A DNA stretch of 64,000 nt from Axinella damicornis (GCA_963931865.1 OZ007515.1:1415318-1479317); one strand, 5' to 3'. Numbered from the stretch's first letter, positions 23,202 to 35,706 are shown. A program made the numbers and translations. Notes: generated from the letters alone by a model not told the origin.

Positions 23202-26200
23202 ATAAGCTTCAGAGAGAGAGAATACTCCACAGAAAAATATCCCAGCTGCCATGGATGTACATCCCAAGGCCCCCATCATTACCACACATCCACAGCTGAT
23301 GCACAACACTGTCCCCAATGCCGATCAAAACGCTCACTCACATGGAGCATAGAACTCAACAAGCACGTTCTTTGACGGATCCTTGATGATGGCATTGAAG
23401 TTGTCGGGGTTCAAGTCCACCACATAACTTGGAGCCTTCTTCGTGCGGCCGCGTGTGCCTGCACGTGCATGTCAGAGAGAGGAAGATGGAATGGAGAGGG
23501 AGATGAACGTGAACTTTTGCACTCTCTGATTTGCGTACACCTCCATACAGCGGACAAAATACTTGGTCCTGATGGTGTCCGGTTTAGAGGGGTTTCCCCA
23601 TGTGTACCTGATTTTGAGTTGATAAAGTTAATGATGTCATCAGCAGAACGTCCTCCATTGTAACTGTGTAGCAGTAGGTGTTTATGGGTGAGGAGGGAGG
23701 AGGAAAGAGGGAGAGGATGGAAAGGGAGAAAATGAGGAAGGGAAGTATGGAGGGGGGAGGGAGGGAAACGGGTGGGAGGAGAATGAGAAAGGGGGTAGTG
23801 AGATAGGGAGGGAGGGAAGGAAGGAGGGAGGGAGGGAGGGAGGGAGGGAGGGAGGGAGGGAGGGAGGGAGGGAGGGAGGGAGGGAGGGAAGGAGGGAAGG
23901 AAGGAGGGAAGGAAGGAGGGAGGGAGGGAGGGAGGGAGGGAGGGAGGCAGGCAGGCAGGGGGGAGGGAGGGAGAGAGGGGGGAGGGAGGGAGGGTGGGAG
24001 GGAGAGAGGGAGGGAGGGAGGGATGGCAAATGAGAAGGGGGGGGGGGGGGGGGTGAGAGAGGGAGGGAGAAGCATAGGAGATTAGGCATATTGAATGAAG
24101 ATAGATCAGGGGTCACTTACTCCTCAGGTTCAGTGCTTCCTTTGGGGAAGAACTTAAGAGTGGGGAAGCCACGCACTCCGAACCGACCACCCAGCGACTT
24201 TTCTGCATCTGCATCTACCTTGGCTATCAGGACATCACCACTGTTGTCGAATGCCTGGCCAACCTCCTCATAGGCAGGAGCCAGCCTCTTGCAGTGCCCA
24301 CACCCTGAGGACGTACAATTACAATCACTCATATGCCTCCACTTCAACCCCATGTTCGTAAGATCCACTCATTTAAACACCCCCTCCCAGGGCCTTTCAA
24401 TACTGTGCACAAGGTTGACGGCCCTTCCTTATTTGGGAATCACAGCAGGGAGGCAACGTACATGGTGCGTAGAACTCCACAAAGGCATTCTTATCTCCAT
24501 TCACAAACTGGGGTGAGAAACAATAAACCGCCATAGATACACACACACCACATCATACAGGCCATTCATCTTGTCTTATCCTTCAAGGGGCACGGGTGTT
24601 TCACTTGAATAATTTAGTTTTACGTCATGTGACGTCACGCATGCGCAAATATGAAATCTTGGCGTGAACGTCCGGGACGCGCTTTTGGTCCAGCTCTCTC
24701 TCTCTGGCAACTGAACAAGTCAACAGCGAAATATCTGGAGGCATAAAAGATAAATGCCTTCTGCTTCTTTCGGTAAGGTGTTATACACAACTCTTTATGC
24801 TAAATGCGTGCTAGTGACAAAATTAGTTGTCGCACTTGAACGCCTATTAGCACTCGACGTGAAGTTTTTGCCGCTTGTTTACAGATGTTTTTGTCATCAT
24901 CCTTCATAGTACTCTCGTTTCGTTGCTTGCCCTAAGTGCTGGTTATTTTTCTACCCGGAGTTTCGGTCGCTTGTTGAGTGAGCAGCTGTACACACCCCAC
25001 GTGACCACATACAGCATGCATATTGAAAGGAGAGCTAGCTATACTCGGCTGCTTTTGCAGGTCCCCGTACGATCTGCAAGTTAGGTTAACCACCAGAGTA
25101 ACATCAGTACACTGAGCACACGAGTGACTTGAAAGTGTGTTTCTGGTCAGGACAAACCAAATCTCCATCCATCCAGAATGCTTAGTCTCGGTACCAGACT
25201 TCGCACACAGCAGATGCACACAAATCTGGTACCAAGACTAACTACAGAATGCTTTTGTAAATATAAGGTGTACAAAGTTACAAACAACATGAAAAGCAGG
25301 AAGTGAGGGTACAACTCTTTGGATATGAGTACACAGTGGAATGATACTTCGACATGCATGCGACGAATTCACCATGGGAGGGCAGGGCTCTCAAGGAGAC
25401 AAAAACATAACCAACACACACAGAGGTATAGCAAAGGTCCAGTCTCCTGCAGCAGCAGTGGCACTTCTACCAGCCACTGAGTGCCAATCATCAACAACGA
25501 TACTGCAAGTCAGTTCTTCTTACTCCATCCCTGGTCACTGCGACTCCGACTCCATCAAAGGTATCGGCTGTCCTCAGTCAACGGATCACCGCTCTATGGG
25601 TCTGAGAAACCAGCAATGACACACATGGTTAAGTGTGCTATAGTGAGGTCCCCACAGCACGTACCATTACTCTAGAGTGTAAGCAGGCCAGTAACGGTTA
25701 GTTGTTACACATGTACATATACATGTGTGATCCCTTCTCCTTCAGTTATTTCGAGTGTCATCCCTGCATGTTTTACGATTCTTTCTTGGATGCCGAGCTA
25801 GCCTTGCCATGGAGAAAACTGCACCACCTCAGACAGTAAAATAATGGCAGTTACAGGGCACATAATCATTCACTTCCAATCACACACCTACATGTATATA
25901 CTATGCACACATCTACGTTGTTAAACGAGTGCGAACAGCAAAAGAGTCAGAGAAATAGCTCCTTACCTCATAGGCAGACATAGCCTCATTCCCTTTCCCT
26001 TTCAAGAGCAAGTCTAGTCAGGGGGGTTGAAGGAATTTGAACGGGGTGCCTTGTTCACTATGAAACCCCAAGCCAATGTTCCGGAAATTATTCCTCAACA
26101 GGACGTACAGCAGCATTCGTAGTCATACAGATAGGCTGAAGGGATGTTGTGTGACACCACTACCTCACCCAAGTTACATAGCAATAACACCACCTGTAAT

Positions 26201-27770
26201 GAAGAGACATAATGCTAATCCTTGGCCAAACTTGTAACTGCCAGTGTTATATTACCTGGTACCCCTCTGTACAATTAGCAGCATAGCAGCATGCCACACT
26301 ATTCAAACATATTCTGCGAGCACTAGGTAGCTAGCTAGCTAGCTAGCAAAAGCTAGCTAACTATAGCTAGCTACAACTAACTGCATATCACACTATTCAA
26401 ACGCATTCTGTCCAGCACTAGCTAAGTGCTGTGCTATAACTACTTCTGCTAGCTGCAGAATGTACAGTATAAATTAAGTGGGTAATACAAACCTGTATAT
26501 CTCAGCAGGAAAAATAAGCAGCAAGTCGCCCCCCTCACCCGTGTATTGTACCACCATTGCTTCTTGGCACAGCACAGGTAGAATGTTCATAAAAACTTCT
26601 GTTTCAGAGGTACAGCTTGATTCCTCGCTGACATAATGGCACGACAGAGTAGTTCAAACCGCTTGTAACTCCGTCTAGCCAAGGCCTAGAGACTTCGGAC
26701 TTGGACGTACAGACAGCTAAAAGTCGGCCATTTTTGTAGCTGTGGTGTGAAGTGACCAATGAAATTCCTGTTATGAGTCATGTGGTCAAAAAGAACCCGT
26801 GACGTTTGACATTCCGTTGCCACGCGGTTGTCAAGTAGTTTCCGTTACACGTTTATTGCGCATGCGCAAGACTAAGTTTTACAAAACGCCGCAATTGAAA
26901 CACCCGTGGGGGAGGGTGGCCTTGGTACCAGCCCACTAATCAAGGTAGTTATCCCTTCAACATTTAGCTTGTGGTCGCAGCTGTAACTACAGAGTCCATT
27001 CTGTGCCTATACATTCCTGGGCAATGAAAAGACTGTACATGAGATCACTTTCCTGACAGGATGCTTGACCACTCTTTTGCATAGTTCGACTCCTGACCAC
27101 ACTGATTTTCAAGGCTTTGACTGTTGATCTTATTGTTCAGCCGTTGAACATTGGCTTTGTGTTGAACATTGGCTTTGTGATGCGCAGTGACTCCACTCCT
27201 TCCTTAGCAAGATATGCGGTTGCAGCTATGTTGTCTGCGGTGCTTATTGGAGTGACTTCCCCCTGTTCGTTAGTATACGGGGTGGAGAGGCGTGGTCGCA
27301 GCTGTTATCATGGATAATAGAATGTGGGGAACCTGTGGTCTATTATCCATGCTGTCACACAGTGTCTATGGGATTTGGAGTGACATGCCCTCGTGCAGAG
27401 CTGTACCCCAGACGTTTCTGTGGCAGGATACTATAAGTGACTACATTTTGATTAATCAATGTGGATATTGGACCGGCAGGAAGTGCATACTTTAAGCACC
27501 TGACCAGGCCCTAATATACCGTAACCCATCGTCCTACTACCTGCCGGACCAACAGGCTGGTACAAGAGTAAGGAGGGAAACTAGAGTACATATGGAAACC
27601 TGCACATAATACTCTCTGGAAAAACTACACGTTCATCATCAGTGGCTATGGCACAAGTTACTCTTGCTAGCTACCTGGTCGAAATTCTCATTGGTGAGCT
27701 GTACTACAACGCCACTGGCGGTTAGGAGAAGGGCAGAGAGGCCGAGGAGGGACAGGATCAGTGCAGCCAT
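20545..27770 (-). CDS. Protein disulfide isomerase, two thioredoxin domains plus ERp29C (12 exons, 352 aa)
   Basis: Exons: 27770-27675, 24507-24462, 24304-24121, 23663-23608, 23458-23342, 23130-23060, 22966-22917, 22829-22766, 22701-22609, 22500-22385, 21210-21119, 20618-20545. Phases agree across all. The enzyme forms and rearranges disulfides in the ER lumen. A signal peptide (MAALILSLLGLSALLLTASG) is followed by VVVQLTNENFDQ and two thioredoxin domains, each with the active site APWCGHCK (CGHC at about residues 49-52 and 168-171) and the cis-proline loop GFPT. Residues from about 240 on match the ERp29 C-terminal helical domain (DFVKFLNENCGTKR, EYYVKVMKKI, LTRKRNVLKKF). It ends in KFEL, a plausible variant of the KDEL retrieval signal. 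This architecture is typical of plant PDIL2, fungal erp38 and amoeboid PDIs; vertebrate PDIs lack the ERp29C part. Intron 1 is 3.2 kb and holds a TIR element. Confidence 0.95.
20625..20832. repeat. (TG)n and TGTGTACG repeat
   Basis: On the PDI sense strand this is (CA)n, starting close upstream of the acceptor of the last coding exon at 20618. Confidence 0.95.
21222..21412. repeat. GGGAGAGGGAGGGG purine tract
   Basis: About 190 bp; pyrimidine-rich on the PDI sense strand, ending about 12 bp before the acceptor of the exon starting at 21210. Confidence 0.9.
23171..23200. repeat. Poly-C run
   Basis: About 30 C. On the PDI sense strand it is G-rich and lies about 40 bp before the acceptor at 23130, an exception to the pattern at other acceptors. 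Confidence 0.95.
23692..24066. repeat. (GGGA)n microsatellite with GGAA and poly-G parts
   Basis: About 375 bp in the PDI intron between the exons ending at 24121 and starting at 23663; (TCCC)n on the sense strand. Confidence 0.95.
24591..26908. mobile_element. TIR-bounded segment, 2.3 kb, in PDI intron 1
   Basis: The left end CACGGGTGTTTCACTTG and right end (read inward) CACGGGTGTTTCAATTG form 13-bp perfect, 17-bp near-perfect terminal inverted repeats. GGGG flanks both sides and may be the target duplication. Both ends also carry a CGCATGCGCAA block about 45 bp in. The longest ORF inside is under 100 codons and shows no transposase, so this is a non-autonomous DNA transposon; superfamily unclear. 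Confidence 0.6.
25183..25240. repeat. Foldback element, TAGTCTCGGTACCAGA variant
   Basis: TAGTCTCGGTACCAGACTT mirrored by AATCTGGTACCAAGACTA, inside the 2.3-kb TIR segment. Confidence 0.7.
27466..27553. repeat. Inverted repeat, second foldback family
   Basis: ATTGGACCGGCAGGAAGT mirrored by CTACCTGCCGGACCAA. A related pair of ends lies at 54079-54188, and a lone end near 55430 (CTACTTCCTGCATGCGGACC). Confidence 0.65.
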
Positions 27771-27807
27771 CGTTCGCTGGAGTTGAAACACCACGTGCAG
27801 TATCGTT

Positions 27808-27923
27808 CCTAGGCCGTCTCCCGCTCCGTTTTTAGCCGCACACGTGACCTTTGAACCGACGGGCGCCCTGGCGAGTCCAAAGGTCACGTATGCGGCTATA
27901 AACGGAGCTGAAGACGGCCTGGG
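27808..27923. promoter_or_regulatory. Imperfect inverted repeat in the PDI promoter region
   Basis: About 45-bp arms start 38 bp upstream of the PDI start codon. They contain GCCGTCT, CTCCGTTT, TAGCCGCA and ACGTGACCTTTG, with a short centre GAACCGACGGGCGCC. The ACGTGACC and CACGTGAC cores resemble stress-type CRE/E-box sites. It may be promoter architecture or an inserted foldback. Confidence 0.5.
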
Positions 27924-27945
27924 CGCAAACTTTGTGGGTGTGGTA

Positions 27946-28017
27946 AACCCAGCACAGATCACTTCCAGTACCCACACACATGCAGGATACTGGCTGGAAG
28001 TGATCCATGCTGGGGTT
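27946..28017. repeat. Second inverted repeat upstream of PDI
   Basis: AACCCAGCACAGATCACTTC is mirrored by GAAGTGATCCATGCTGGGGTT across a short centre. The similar string CCAGCGTGGATCGCTTTCAG at 59711 lies inside a foldback element, which links the two. Confidence 0.7.
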
Positions 28018-28283
28018 AATTGGCTTGGGTCTTTCTGCAATCCTATGGTTAATTGTAAAGTGTTGCAACGTTGTTGTCAAGGGTTGCAAATGAGGTTGGT
28101 GTAAATCTAATCATAATACAACAACAGTTCACACACAAGCAGACCGGTACGTGTGTGAAAACAACTCATGCACCTAACTGTACAAAAAAAAAAAAAAGAA
28201 ACTTGCGTTACATGTATAACTCAGAAGAACACCATCCAAGTACTGTCACGTTACATGAGCGCATACATGGCATAAGTCATCCA

Positions 28284-31200
28284 TTAGAGCCACTTGCCCA
28301 CTAAGTAACCGAGAATGAGGGCCACTAAAATCAACATGATGGCTATAATATTGAGAGAGGAGGACTGGGGTTGTGCTGCAGCAGTGCCTCTGGGGGTCTT
28401 GAGGGGGGCAGAGGCAGCCGAAGAGGGAAGGTTCAGTCGCTGCCGTAGCTTATTGCTATCACTCTGGGGAAGGAAAGGGAGAGGAGGGGGGAAGGAGGAG
28501 GGGAGCATGAGAAGAAAAGGCGGAAGAGGAGAGAGGAGGTATGGGGAGGCAAGTGGGAAAGAGAACGAGAGAGGCGAGAGGGTGAAGGTAAGTTAGCAAT
28601 GCAGTAAACAGATTACGTGTGTTATTTTATTGCGTAAGGATATACCCTCAATTGGTTGTTCTCTGAAGAGAGTTTGTCCACCTTATCTTGTAGCATCCTC
28701 ACGCTCTGCCAGGAGGGTGGGTGGGTGGGAGGCAGTGAAAAGCACGCAAAAATAACTAGAATCAAGGCTTGCTCAGGCTCAAACCACCAATGCTCAAACA
28801 GATCAGTGCTTAGCTTACTGCTTCCATCTGTGCCTTCTCTACTTCCGTCTGGGGGAAAAAATTAAATCCATTACATTTGCCTTGTGTGTCTGGCCATGTA
28901 CATATGCACACTCCAACTCAACCTCGTCCCCATGTCTTCTACACCTCCAGTTTTCAGTATGCACAAATGGAGGGAGGAGGCCTTCACTTTCTGCATCTTA
29001 AAGATGACTTCCGGAAAGACTGTTCTAGTTGGCAGCTGACACAGCTAGACTACTTTGAACCTCAAACTTTCGCAGAGAGAGGGGAAGACCAGGGAACTGG
29101 GCTAGGGGATCTTACCCGCGGTGCTGGGGTTGATCCTGCAGTTGGCTGCTGCTTGAAGACTGCTGGCTTCTGCTGGGTGGATTCATCTGCACGCTACGAG
29201 ACCAAAAACACACGACAGTTGTGAAGTTTTGCATGTACAGAAGCTAAACAGGTCAAGATACTAGACACACTCTCATGCAGGGCCCCACCCGTGTGTGCTC
29301 CTGTACAGGGCTGGCAGTTGGTGGGGAGCTGACCACGCTCTTGTACTCATCTGCCTCGGCTTGGCCGGCTGCCGCCTCATTGTCCTGGTGTGCATTGTGT
29401 AGGAGTGTGTGTATGTGGGCGCAACAGTTCATTCTGAGTTTGCAATACAGCTTCAAGCAAACACCATGTGTAGCAGCTAGTGTATATGTGGCTACAACTA
29501 ATCAGGTCTTACTGGTGTTGCAGTTTGCTCTTCGTCCTTCTGAGGGGGTGTGGCAGGGGCTTCTCCTTCAATGAATACACAACGTAGCTTAGAGTCCATC
29601 AGTGTGCCTTTGGGGGCATTTTTCCACTGTGGGAGTGAGAGGGGAAGAAGCAGGGAGGACAGGAGGGAGAAGAGAAGGGGGGAGAAGAGAAGGGGGGAGA
29701 AGAGAAGGGGGGAGAAGAGAAGGGGGGAGAGGAAAGGAGGAAGAGAGGAGGAGAGAAGGGAAGGAGAGAAGGGGGTAGGGGGAAAAGAAGAGGAGTAGGA
29801 GCAAAAAACATGTACGTGTGCTCAATTAGCTAGACTGTTTCCTGCCAGATGGACATGTCGGTAACCCAGACTTACAAAAAGCTTATACATCACTCCGAAG
29901 AGCTTTGCAACTGAGGGGATGGTTACTAACTGACTTAGAAAATGAGCAACCCATTGCTTAGTAACAAGTGCTGCGTTGGAAACAGCCAATCGGATGCCTG
30001 CTGCATTGCAGGAAGTTCATCATCAATAGAACCACAACCATGCTCAGACACACAGTTCAATCTGAACTCACTCACAATGAAGGCTAGCAATCCCGTTAGA
30101 TCCATAACTAGAGGTAGCAGAGCACGTATCCAGTGCACTGTCTATGGAAACGTTGGTGTCTGATTACAATAGGTATTTTGCAGTCAAATCATTAAAGTAA
30201 GCTAGCAATGAATGTGTGAGAGCATGCACGTGCCTACACCATAAGCATAGTTGCCACTCCCGATGACTCTGCTTGGCTCTTGGCTACCGCGGCAATCTCT
30301 CTTGCGCATTTATACTCGGAATTTTGTACATGCATTTGGTTCATTTTAATAATGGATGAGGCTACTATTCAAGACAGAGCACCCGGAGTATCGTTTCTGT
30401 GTGACACAAACGACCTGATATCAAACATGGCATTGTGGATTCTACAACCCATTCTCACAGTTGCATCCACGCCATTACAGTCTTGATATCAAACATGCCG
30501 TCGAATAACCAAGATTCTAACATGCATTCTCGCTATCCTCACAATAACATCCAGCTGGTCAGGGCTGAAGTCTGCAGGTGCAAACATGGTCTGGACCATA
30601 AACTTGTGTTTGTTCTTGTCGGTTGAGTTTGGATCAAAAGGCTGGAGCATTACTATAGGAGGAGAAGAGAGGAAGTGGAGGAGGAAGGCAGAGGAGGGAG
30701 GGGAATGGAGGAAGTGGTGGCAGGGAGGAAGTGGAGAAGTGGAGGAGGGAGGGCAAGGGAGGAGGGGGTAGTAGCTAAATGTGCAACGCAAGGGCATGTG
30801 TAAGGTTGTGGCAGCTCAAAACAGAGTACAGTGACTCTACAACCTCATACCATTCAGCACCTAGAATATGCTTTGACTAGCATCGGGATTAATATCTTGG
30901 AGAAAAAACATGCACTATTACCCACATCAAAGTGGGTGTTAGACTAGACGTAAGTACTTCCAATGGAATGCCAGGGTGTGGAGCATCGCGTGAGAGGGAT
31001 GGCATGAAATCTGGCACACATCATATGCTACAGGATGCAAATGCATTCACGGGACATCTTGCACACACACACACATCCAACAGAAGCTGGAAACAGTGCT
31101 GAACCTGGAGCTATACGTTACTAGAATGTCACATTTTAAGGCTCTTCCTTTACTACCAGCATGGGCGTAGCTAGCAATGAGGCAAGGGAGGCAGTTGCCT

Positions 31201-32953
31201 CCTCGCTTTTCTGGATAATGATGCGCGTGTCCGGAGTCTCGCACACTCCGTGTACGATGTGCGTTCGATCTGATGACAAAGACAGGAGCTAGGCTGACCA
31301 TGAGCCGGCGTATACTCTTAACGCTGATAGTGCTGCAAGTCCGGGACAGTCAGGGCACCGGCATATTGCTGTAGCATTTTGAGAGCAACTGTTTGCGCGC
31401 ACTGCGGATTAACTCATGAATAATTTATTAGCTCGAAAAATTTTCGCCACGCGCTGAGAACTCTATGCCTCCTCCGTCTCCAAATCCTAGCTACACCCCT
31501 GACCAGGCTACACTTCTAGGCCTGTGTTCTCTCAGCACCCTTGCAATGGCTACTGCAATTAGTCTACTAGGTCTACATGTACACCACTCTCAGGCTTGCA
31601 AAGGCTACTGCAATGAGTCTACAATCTCCACAGCTTCGCAAAGGCTACTGCAATACATCTGTTCTCTCAGCGTGATAGTTGCTATATGCAGTACATTTGG
31701 GTACATAGTACATCTGTGAAGTGTTATTTCGTTCAGACAAAATGTGCGCTAACTATTCACAGGTACAAAATATACATGTATGTAGTGGCATATTTATCTT
31801 GAGTGAAGTAGGGGGCTTGTAAACTTGAATTGGGACCCTATTAGGGACCCTGGGGTAGTGTGCTCATCTCAACAGGTGCCACTGCTGGTGGTTTAGTCTT
31901 CCCCCTTGGCCAGGAGACCTCAGGCTGCTATTGTTACATGAAACCCATGTTCCAATTAATGCTACCTTTGACAAGTGATTTATCAACGCAGTGAGAAACC
32001 TGAAATGTTACAGTGTGTGGCTCCACACCTGCGATGGCGTACTCCTGGTGAGGATCAAGGATGCCACTGTTGGGTCGGACACAGTACTGTTTCGGAGCAG
32101 TAGTCTTCACTTTGAAGATGACGGTATTGTTGGTGGGGTTTTTCAGGATAAGATTGGATGTTACGACGTCAGTGAAGGGACCTAGAGGGATTTGAGGGGA
32201 AGAAAGTACTTTGATTTCAAGGCACAACCAGCCCCAGCACAGAATCATTTTGAGTATCCCCAATGGAGTGCCACAAGCACGTGGAATGGAATTAATGCTG
32301 GAAGTCACTAGTCTCAGAACCAGACCCTTCGCTCAGGGGAGGAGGTTCCGAGACTAGGCAGTCACATGGTCAACATAATGCTTCCTAGCTTTTGAAAGGA
32401 AGCGTACCGATTCACCCGGTTGTTACATTGCTAAAGCGCAGCATTACTCAAGGAAGAGCAATTGACAGAATATTTGTAAAATTGGGAGTGATCTCCTAAG
32501 CAATTACAGTGCGACCTGATCTGGCAGGGCGCTGAAGCAATGGATGGGTCTTTCTTTTCTGCTTATAGGATACTGACAGTGATCTGTACTGGGTGGTTAG
32601 GTCTGGCCTCCTCCCTAGTAGTGGTCACAGACCCATTCCAACACCAGTCCAGATCGCTCCAGTTTCACGGGCAGGAAATACTACAAAAGGTGGTAAACTT
32701 TGAGTGTGGTCGAGATTTATTCACACGTGAGATATCATAATTGTACCAAAACACAAAAAATGTGACACGTCACCAGACCCTCCTTCCCCATGCGTGATAC
32801 TGGAAGCAATCTGCAGTGGGGTCGTCTGGGACTGAGACTGCCTCCCTCTAGGCGCCCCACCCAGTAGACTACACTTAATTAATGCTCACCTTTGAAGGTC
32901 AGCTCAATAGGTGGGTCCAGATCCAACACCTGCTGTCTTTTCTCACCTGCCAT
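28284..32953 (-). CDS. VAPB: VAMP-associated protein (VAP-A/B type), 9 exons, 294 aa
   Basis: Exons: 32953-32890, 32181-32029, 30652-30543, 29626-29513, 29384-29289, 29193-29116, 28848-28819, 28705-28646, 28463-28284; phases agree. VAPs are tail-anchored ER proteins that tether the ER to other membranes by binding FFAT motifs of lipid-transfer proteins. The N-terminal MSP domain shows [20 protein letters not shown] and the signature [16 protein letters not shown], which holds the FFAT-binding surface, then [21 protein letters not shown] and DSKLRCVF. A low-complexity linker longer than in human is followed by a short coiled coil ([15 protein letters not shown]) and a C-terminal anchor ([21 protein letters not shown]). 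The gene is equally related to VAPA and VAPB, a vertebrate duplication, so the symbol is a convenience. Human VAPs are 243-249 aa; the extra length lies in the linker. Confidence 0.95.
28476..28600. repeat. GGGAGGAGG purine tract
   Basis: Pyrimidine-rich on the VAP sense strand, immediately upstream of the last coding exon's acceptor at 28463. Confidence 0.8.
29638..29800. repeat. GGGGAGAAGAGAA repeat
   Basis: Four near-perfect units of GGGGGAGAAGAGAA plus flanking purines; CT-rich on the VAP sense strand just before the acceptor at 29626. Confidence 0.9.
30658..30772. repeat. GGAGGAAGTGGAGAAG purine tract
   Basis: Directly upstream, in VAP sense, of the acceptor at 30652. Confidence 0.85.
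31160..31501. mobile_element. Probable hAT-like MITE
   Basis: Left end CATGGGCGTAGCTAGCAATG and right end (read inward) CAGGGGTGTAGCTAGGATTT are imperfect terminal inverted repeats; both continue to a GGAGGCA-like string. The flanks share ACCAG. About 340 bp, no ORF, in a VAP intron. Confidence 0.5.
32309..32357. repeat. Foldback element, TAGTCTCAGAACCAGAC variant
   Basis: TAGTCTCAGAACCAGACCC mirrored by GAGGTTCCGAGACTAG, in a VAP intron. Confidence 0.7.
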
Positions 32954-33635
32954 GACGTTCTCACCAGGCTGAGAGAAGTTGAGGGGTCCAAGAATTAGTC
33001 ACACACGTCCAGTCAACAGCTGCAAGTGTACTTGGCTGCAACAAACAATTTCACCACTAGGCCTACAAGAAATAAAGTGATCCCATAAGCCAGCGTTGTG
33101 CTAGCCCTTAGTCCTCCAGGATTTAGGACTGCGCTCCACCACTCTTCACGCACGTTTCAAAATGTTCCTTCACGCAAAAGCCACCAGCAACTGGCACTGA
33201 AAAGCAAAAAAAAAGCGGCTCTAGAAAACACGTGACAGGTCACGAGACAATTAATGAACATGGCCGCTCGCTCGATCGCTCTCGCATTATAGCTTCTTCC
33301 TAGTCACATGTACGTACCTTATGGACGCTAAGAAGTTCTGAGATGTCATTCCAACTCGTGTGTTGATAGGGCATTACAGTGACGGGTTTCAGCACTACTG
33401 TGTGTGGACTAGTTCACCTGATGCTGGGAACGATTGCAGAGAAACAAGAGCGGAAAGGAAAGAGACTCAGTGGCCCCTTGCCTGGGCGTATCAGACAGTA
33501 GCGAATGTTCTCGGGGCAGATGCAACTTACCTACCTTCCTTATGATAGTACTGGTGCCATAATTGCAAGCCAAATCCACTGTTTAATACTGCAACAGCCA
33601 TTGTCTGTAGTTGGAATTTAATACAAGAAGCTGTC
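32954..33635. promoter_or_regulatory. Divergent intergenic region, VAP/TRAPPC8
   Basis: 682 bp between start codons. It must contain both promoters. I see no strong repeat or motif beyond AT-rich patches. Confidence 0.5.
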
Positions 33636-35706
33636 ATGGCTCAGTCGGTGCACGGTACTGAAGTCCTCATCAAGAGTGTGTTTGCCCTGCAAGTGGCAAT
33701 ACGAAGCACTGAAGGAGCGGAGGCAATCTGCAACAAGAACCAACTTGGCTTTACTGAGCTCCTGAAACCGTTCTCCCAGCTCAGCTCTCCAGGTGAGTCG
33801 GTAGTCTTGGAACCAGACCCTTTGCGCAGGGAGTGTGGAAGGGTCTGGGCACGTGCTCACATTTGGTTTGTCCCCAGGTCGGAATACTGACCTCACGAAT
33901 CAGAATCGCTGGTAATGCAAATGACATCATTGAGTGTTTGAGGGGAGCAACGAGCAGGTCGATGGTGGTTGTATGCGTGGTAATGTAGCCTCGTACCCAG
34001 GCCTGGAACGAGGCTAGTGGATTGCCACTGATCGCTGATTACCCATTATTGATAGCATTCTATAGGGACAATGTAGGCATATGCCCAGACCCTTCTCCTG
34101 CCCGTGCAAGGGGTTGGTTCTGAGACTAATTAGTCGGGTGCACATGCCGGCATTGATCGTAGAGTCAGTGTTGTCATCAGATTGCTCGTCATATGCATGC
34201 GTGATGTCTGTCGCTGATTAGTAGCAACGATCCATTAATTTGGGGGCATACCCGTTAATTTACAGTTGGCATGTCATGGGTACAGATTAATACTTCAGGT
34301 TGGCGGATTTCAACCAGCTGCCTAACAGGTGAAACTGGAGTAATGGCCCAGCTGAGCCACAGCAAGGAAGCAGGAATTTACGTGGACAAGAGTCCATCCT
34401 CCCGTTTTAACTTCTGTTATACCCTTACTTCCAGCAATGTCCTTGAGAAATACGTTCCATGTGAGCAGAATGGGTGGGGCAAGGAGAGGTGTGGGTGAAA
34501 ACAGTATTGGGCTTGGACCTTGGTTGGCACTGAGTGGGCCATTTCTCTCCTTTGCATGACTGGGTTTTGCAAGCAGTCTTCTGGCCTTGAAGGGCCTCTG
34601 TTTCTGGCAATGAAGCTTTTTGCGATCTATACAGACGAGTCATTGGCTGAGAGTTGTGACTATTGAAAGTTCATTAATAAGTGGGTGTGGCTAAAGTTAC
34701 ACTGCACTGAATGGCTGCAAGGGCACTTGTGTTAGCCTCAACCCTCAAGTGACCTCCAAAGTATAGAATGCGGTAATTATGAGGTTAATAACCTTGTACA
34801 AGGATTCCACTCATACTTCTATTGCAAGTATGCGATGAGCTTAGGAGCTAGCTAGCCTGGTCTCGACTTGAACTTCCATGAGTTGTGCCTTGTACTGGTA
34901 TTGTACTAGGATGGAGAGGTAGGTACTAGGTATTGTGCTACACGTATGACGGAAAGGTACTATAGACATTGTTGTCACATTTACATGTCCGGATGATCAA
35001 CCACAATATACTCCTCCCTCCCACACTCCCCACCTCTCCCTCCTCCTACACTACCCTCCTCCATCCCTTCCCTCCTCCATCCTTCCTCCCCTCTCCCTCC
35101 CTTCCTTCCTCATTCTTCCCTTCCCCCTCCATCCTTTCTCCCTTTCTCTCCCTCCCCCTCCTCTCCTCCATTCCTCCCCTCCTATCCCTTCCACTCCTCT
35201 CCCTCCCTCCCTCCCTCCCTCCCTCCCTCCCTCCCTCCCTCCCTCCCTCCCTCCCTCCCTCCCTCCCTCCCTCCCTCCCTCCCTCCCTCCTCCCTCCTCC
35301 CTCCCTCCCTCCCTCCCTCCCTCCCTCCCTCCCTCCCTCCCTCCCTCCCTCCCTCCCTCCCCCCTCCCTCCCTCCCTCCCTCCCTCCCTCCCTCCCTCCC
35401 TCCCTCCCTCCCTCCCTCCCTCCCTCCCTCCCTCCCTCTCTCCCTCCCTCCCTCCCTCCCTCCCTCCCTCTCTCCCTCCCTCTGTGTAGTCCAACTAAAA
35501 GACATGCAAGGACATTCCTACAGTGCTCGCAATGTGAGAGTACGATTTTCAGAGCCTAGCTCTGAGCCAGTGCCAGAAAGCAAACAACGAATGATACTTA
35601 GCGACGTTGTTCAGCGCACAGTGGCTGGGAAGGATAGGAAATCAGGAGCTGCAGTCCAGATTGGGAAAATCAGCACACTCGGTGAGGCACCGTGCTGTGT
35701 GTGTGT

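Noticed and set aside
34969..35559. 196-codon Pro/Ser/Leu ORF
   Set aside because: (TCCC)n microsatellite in TRAPPC8 intron 1.
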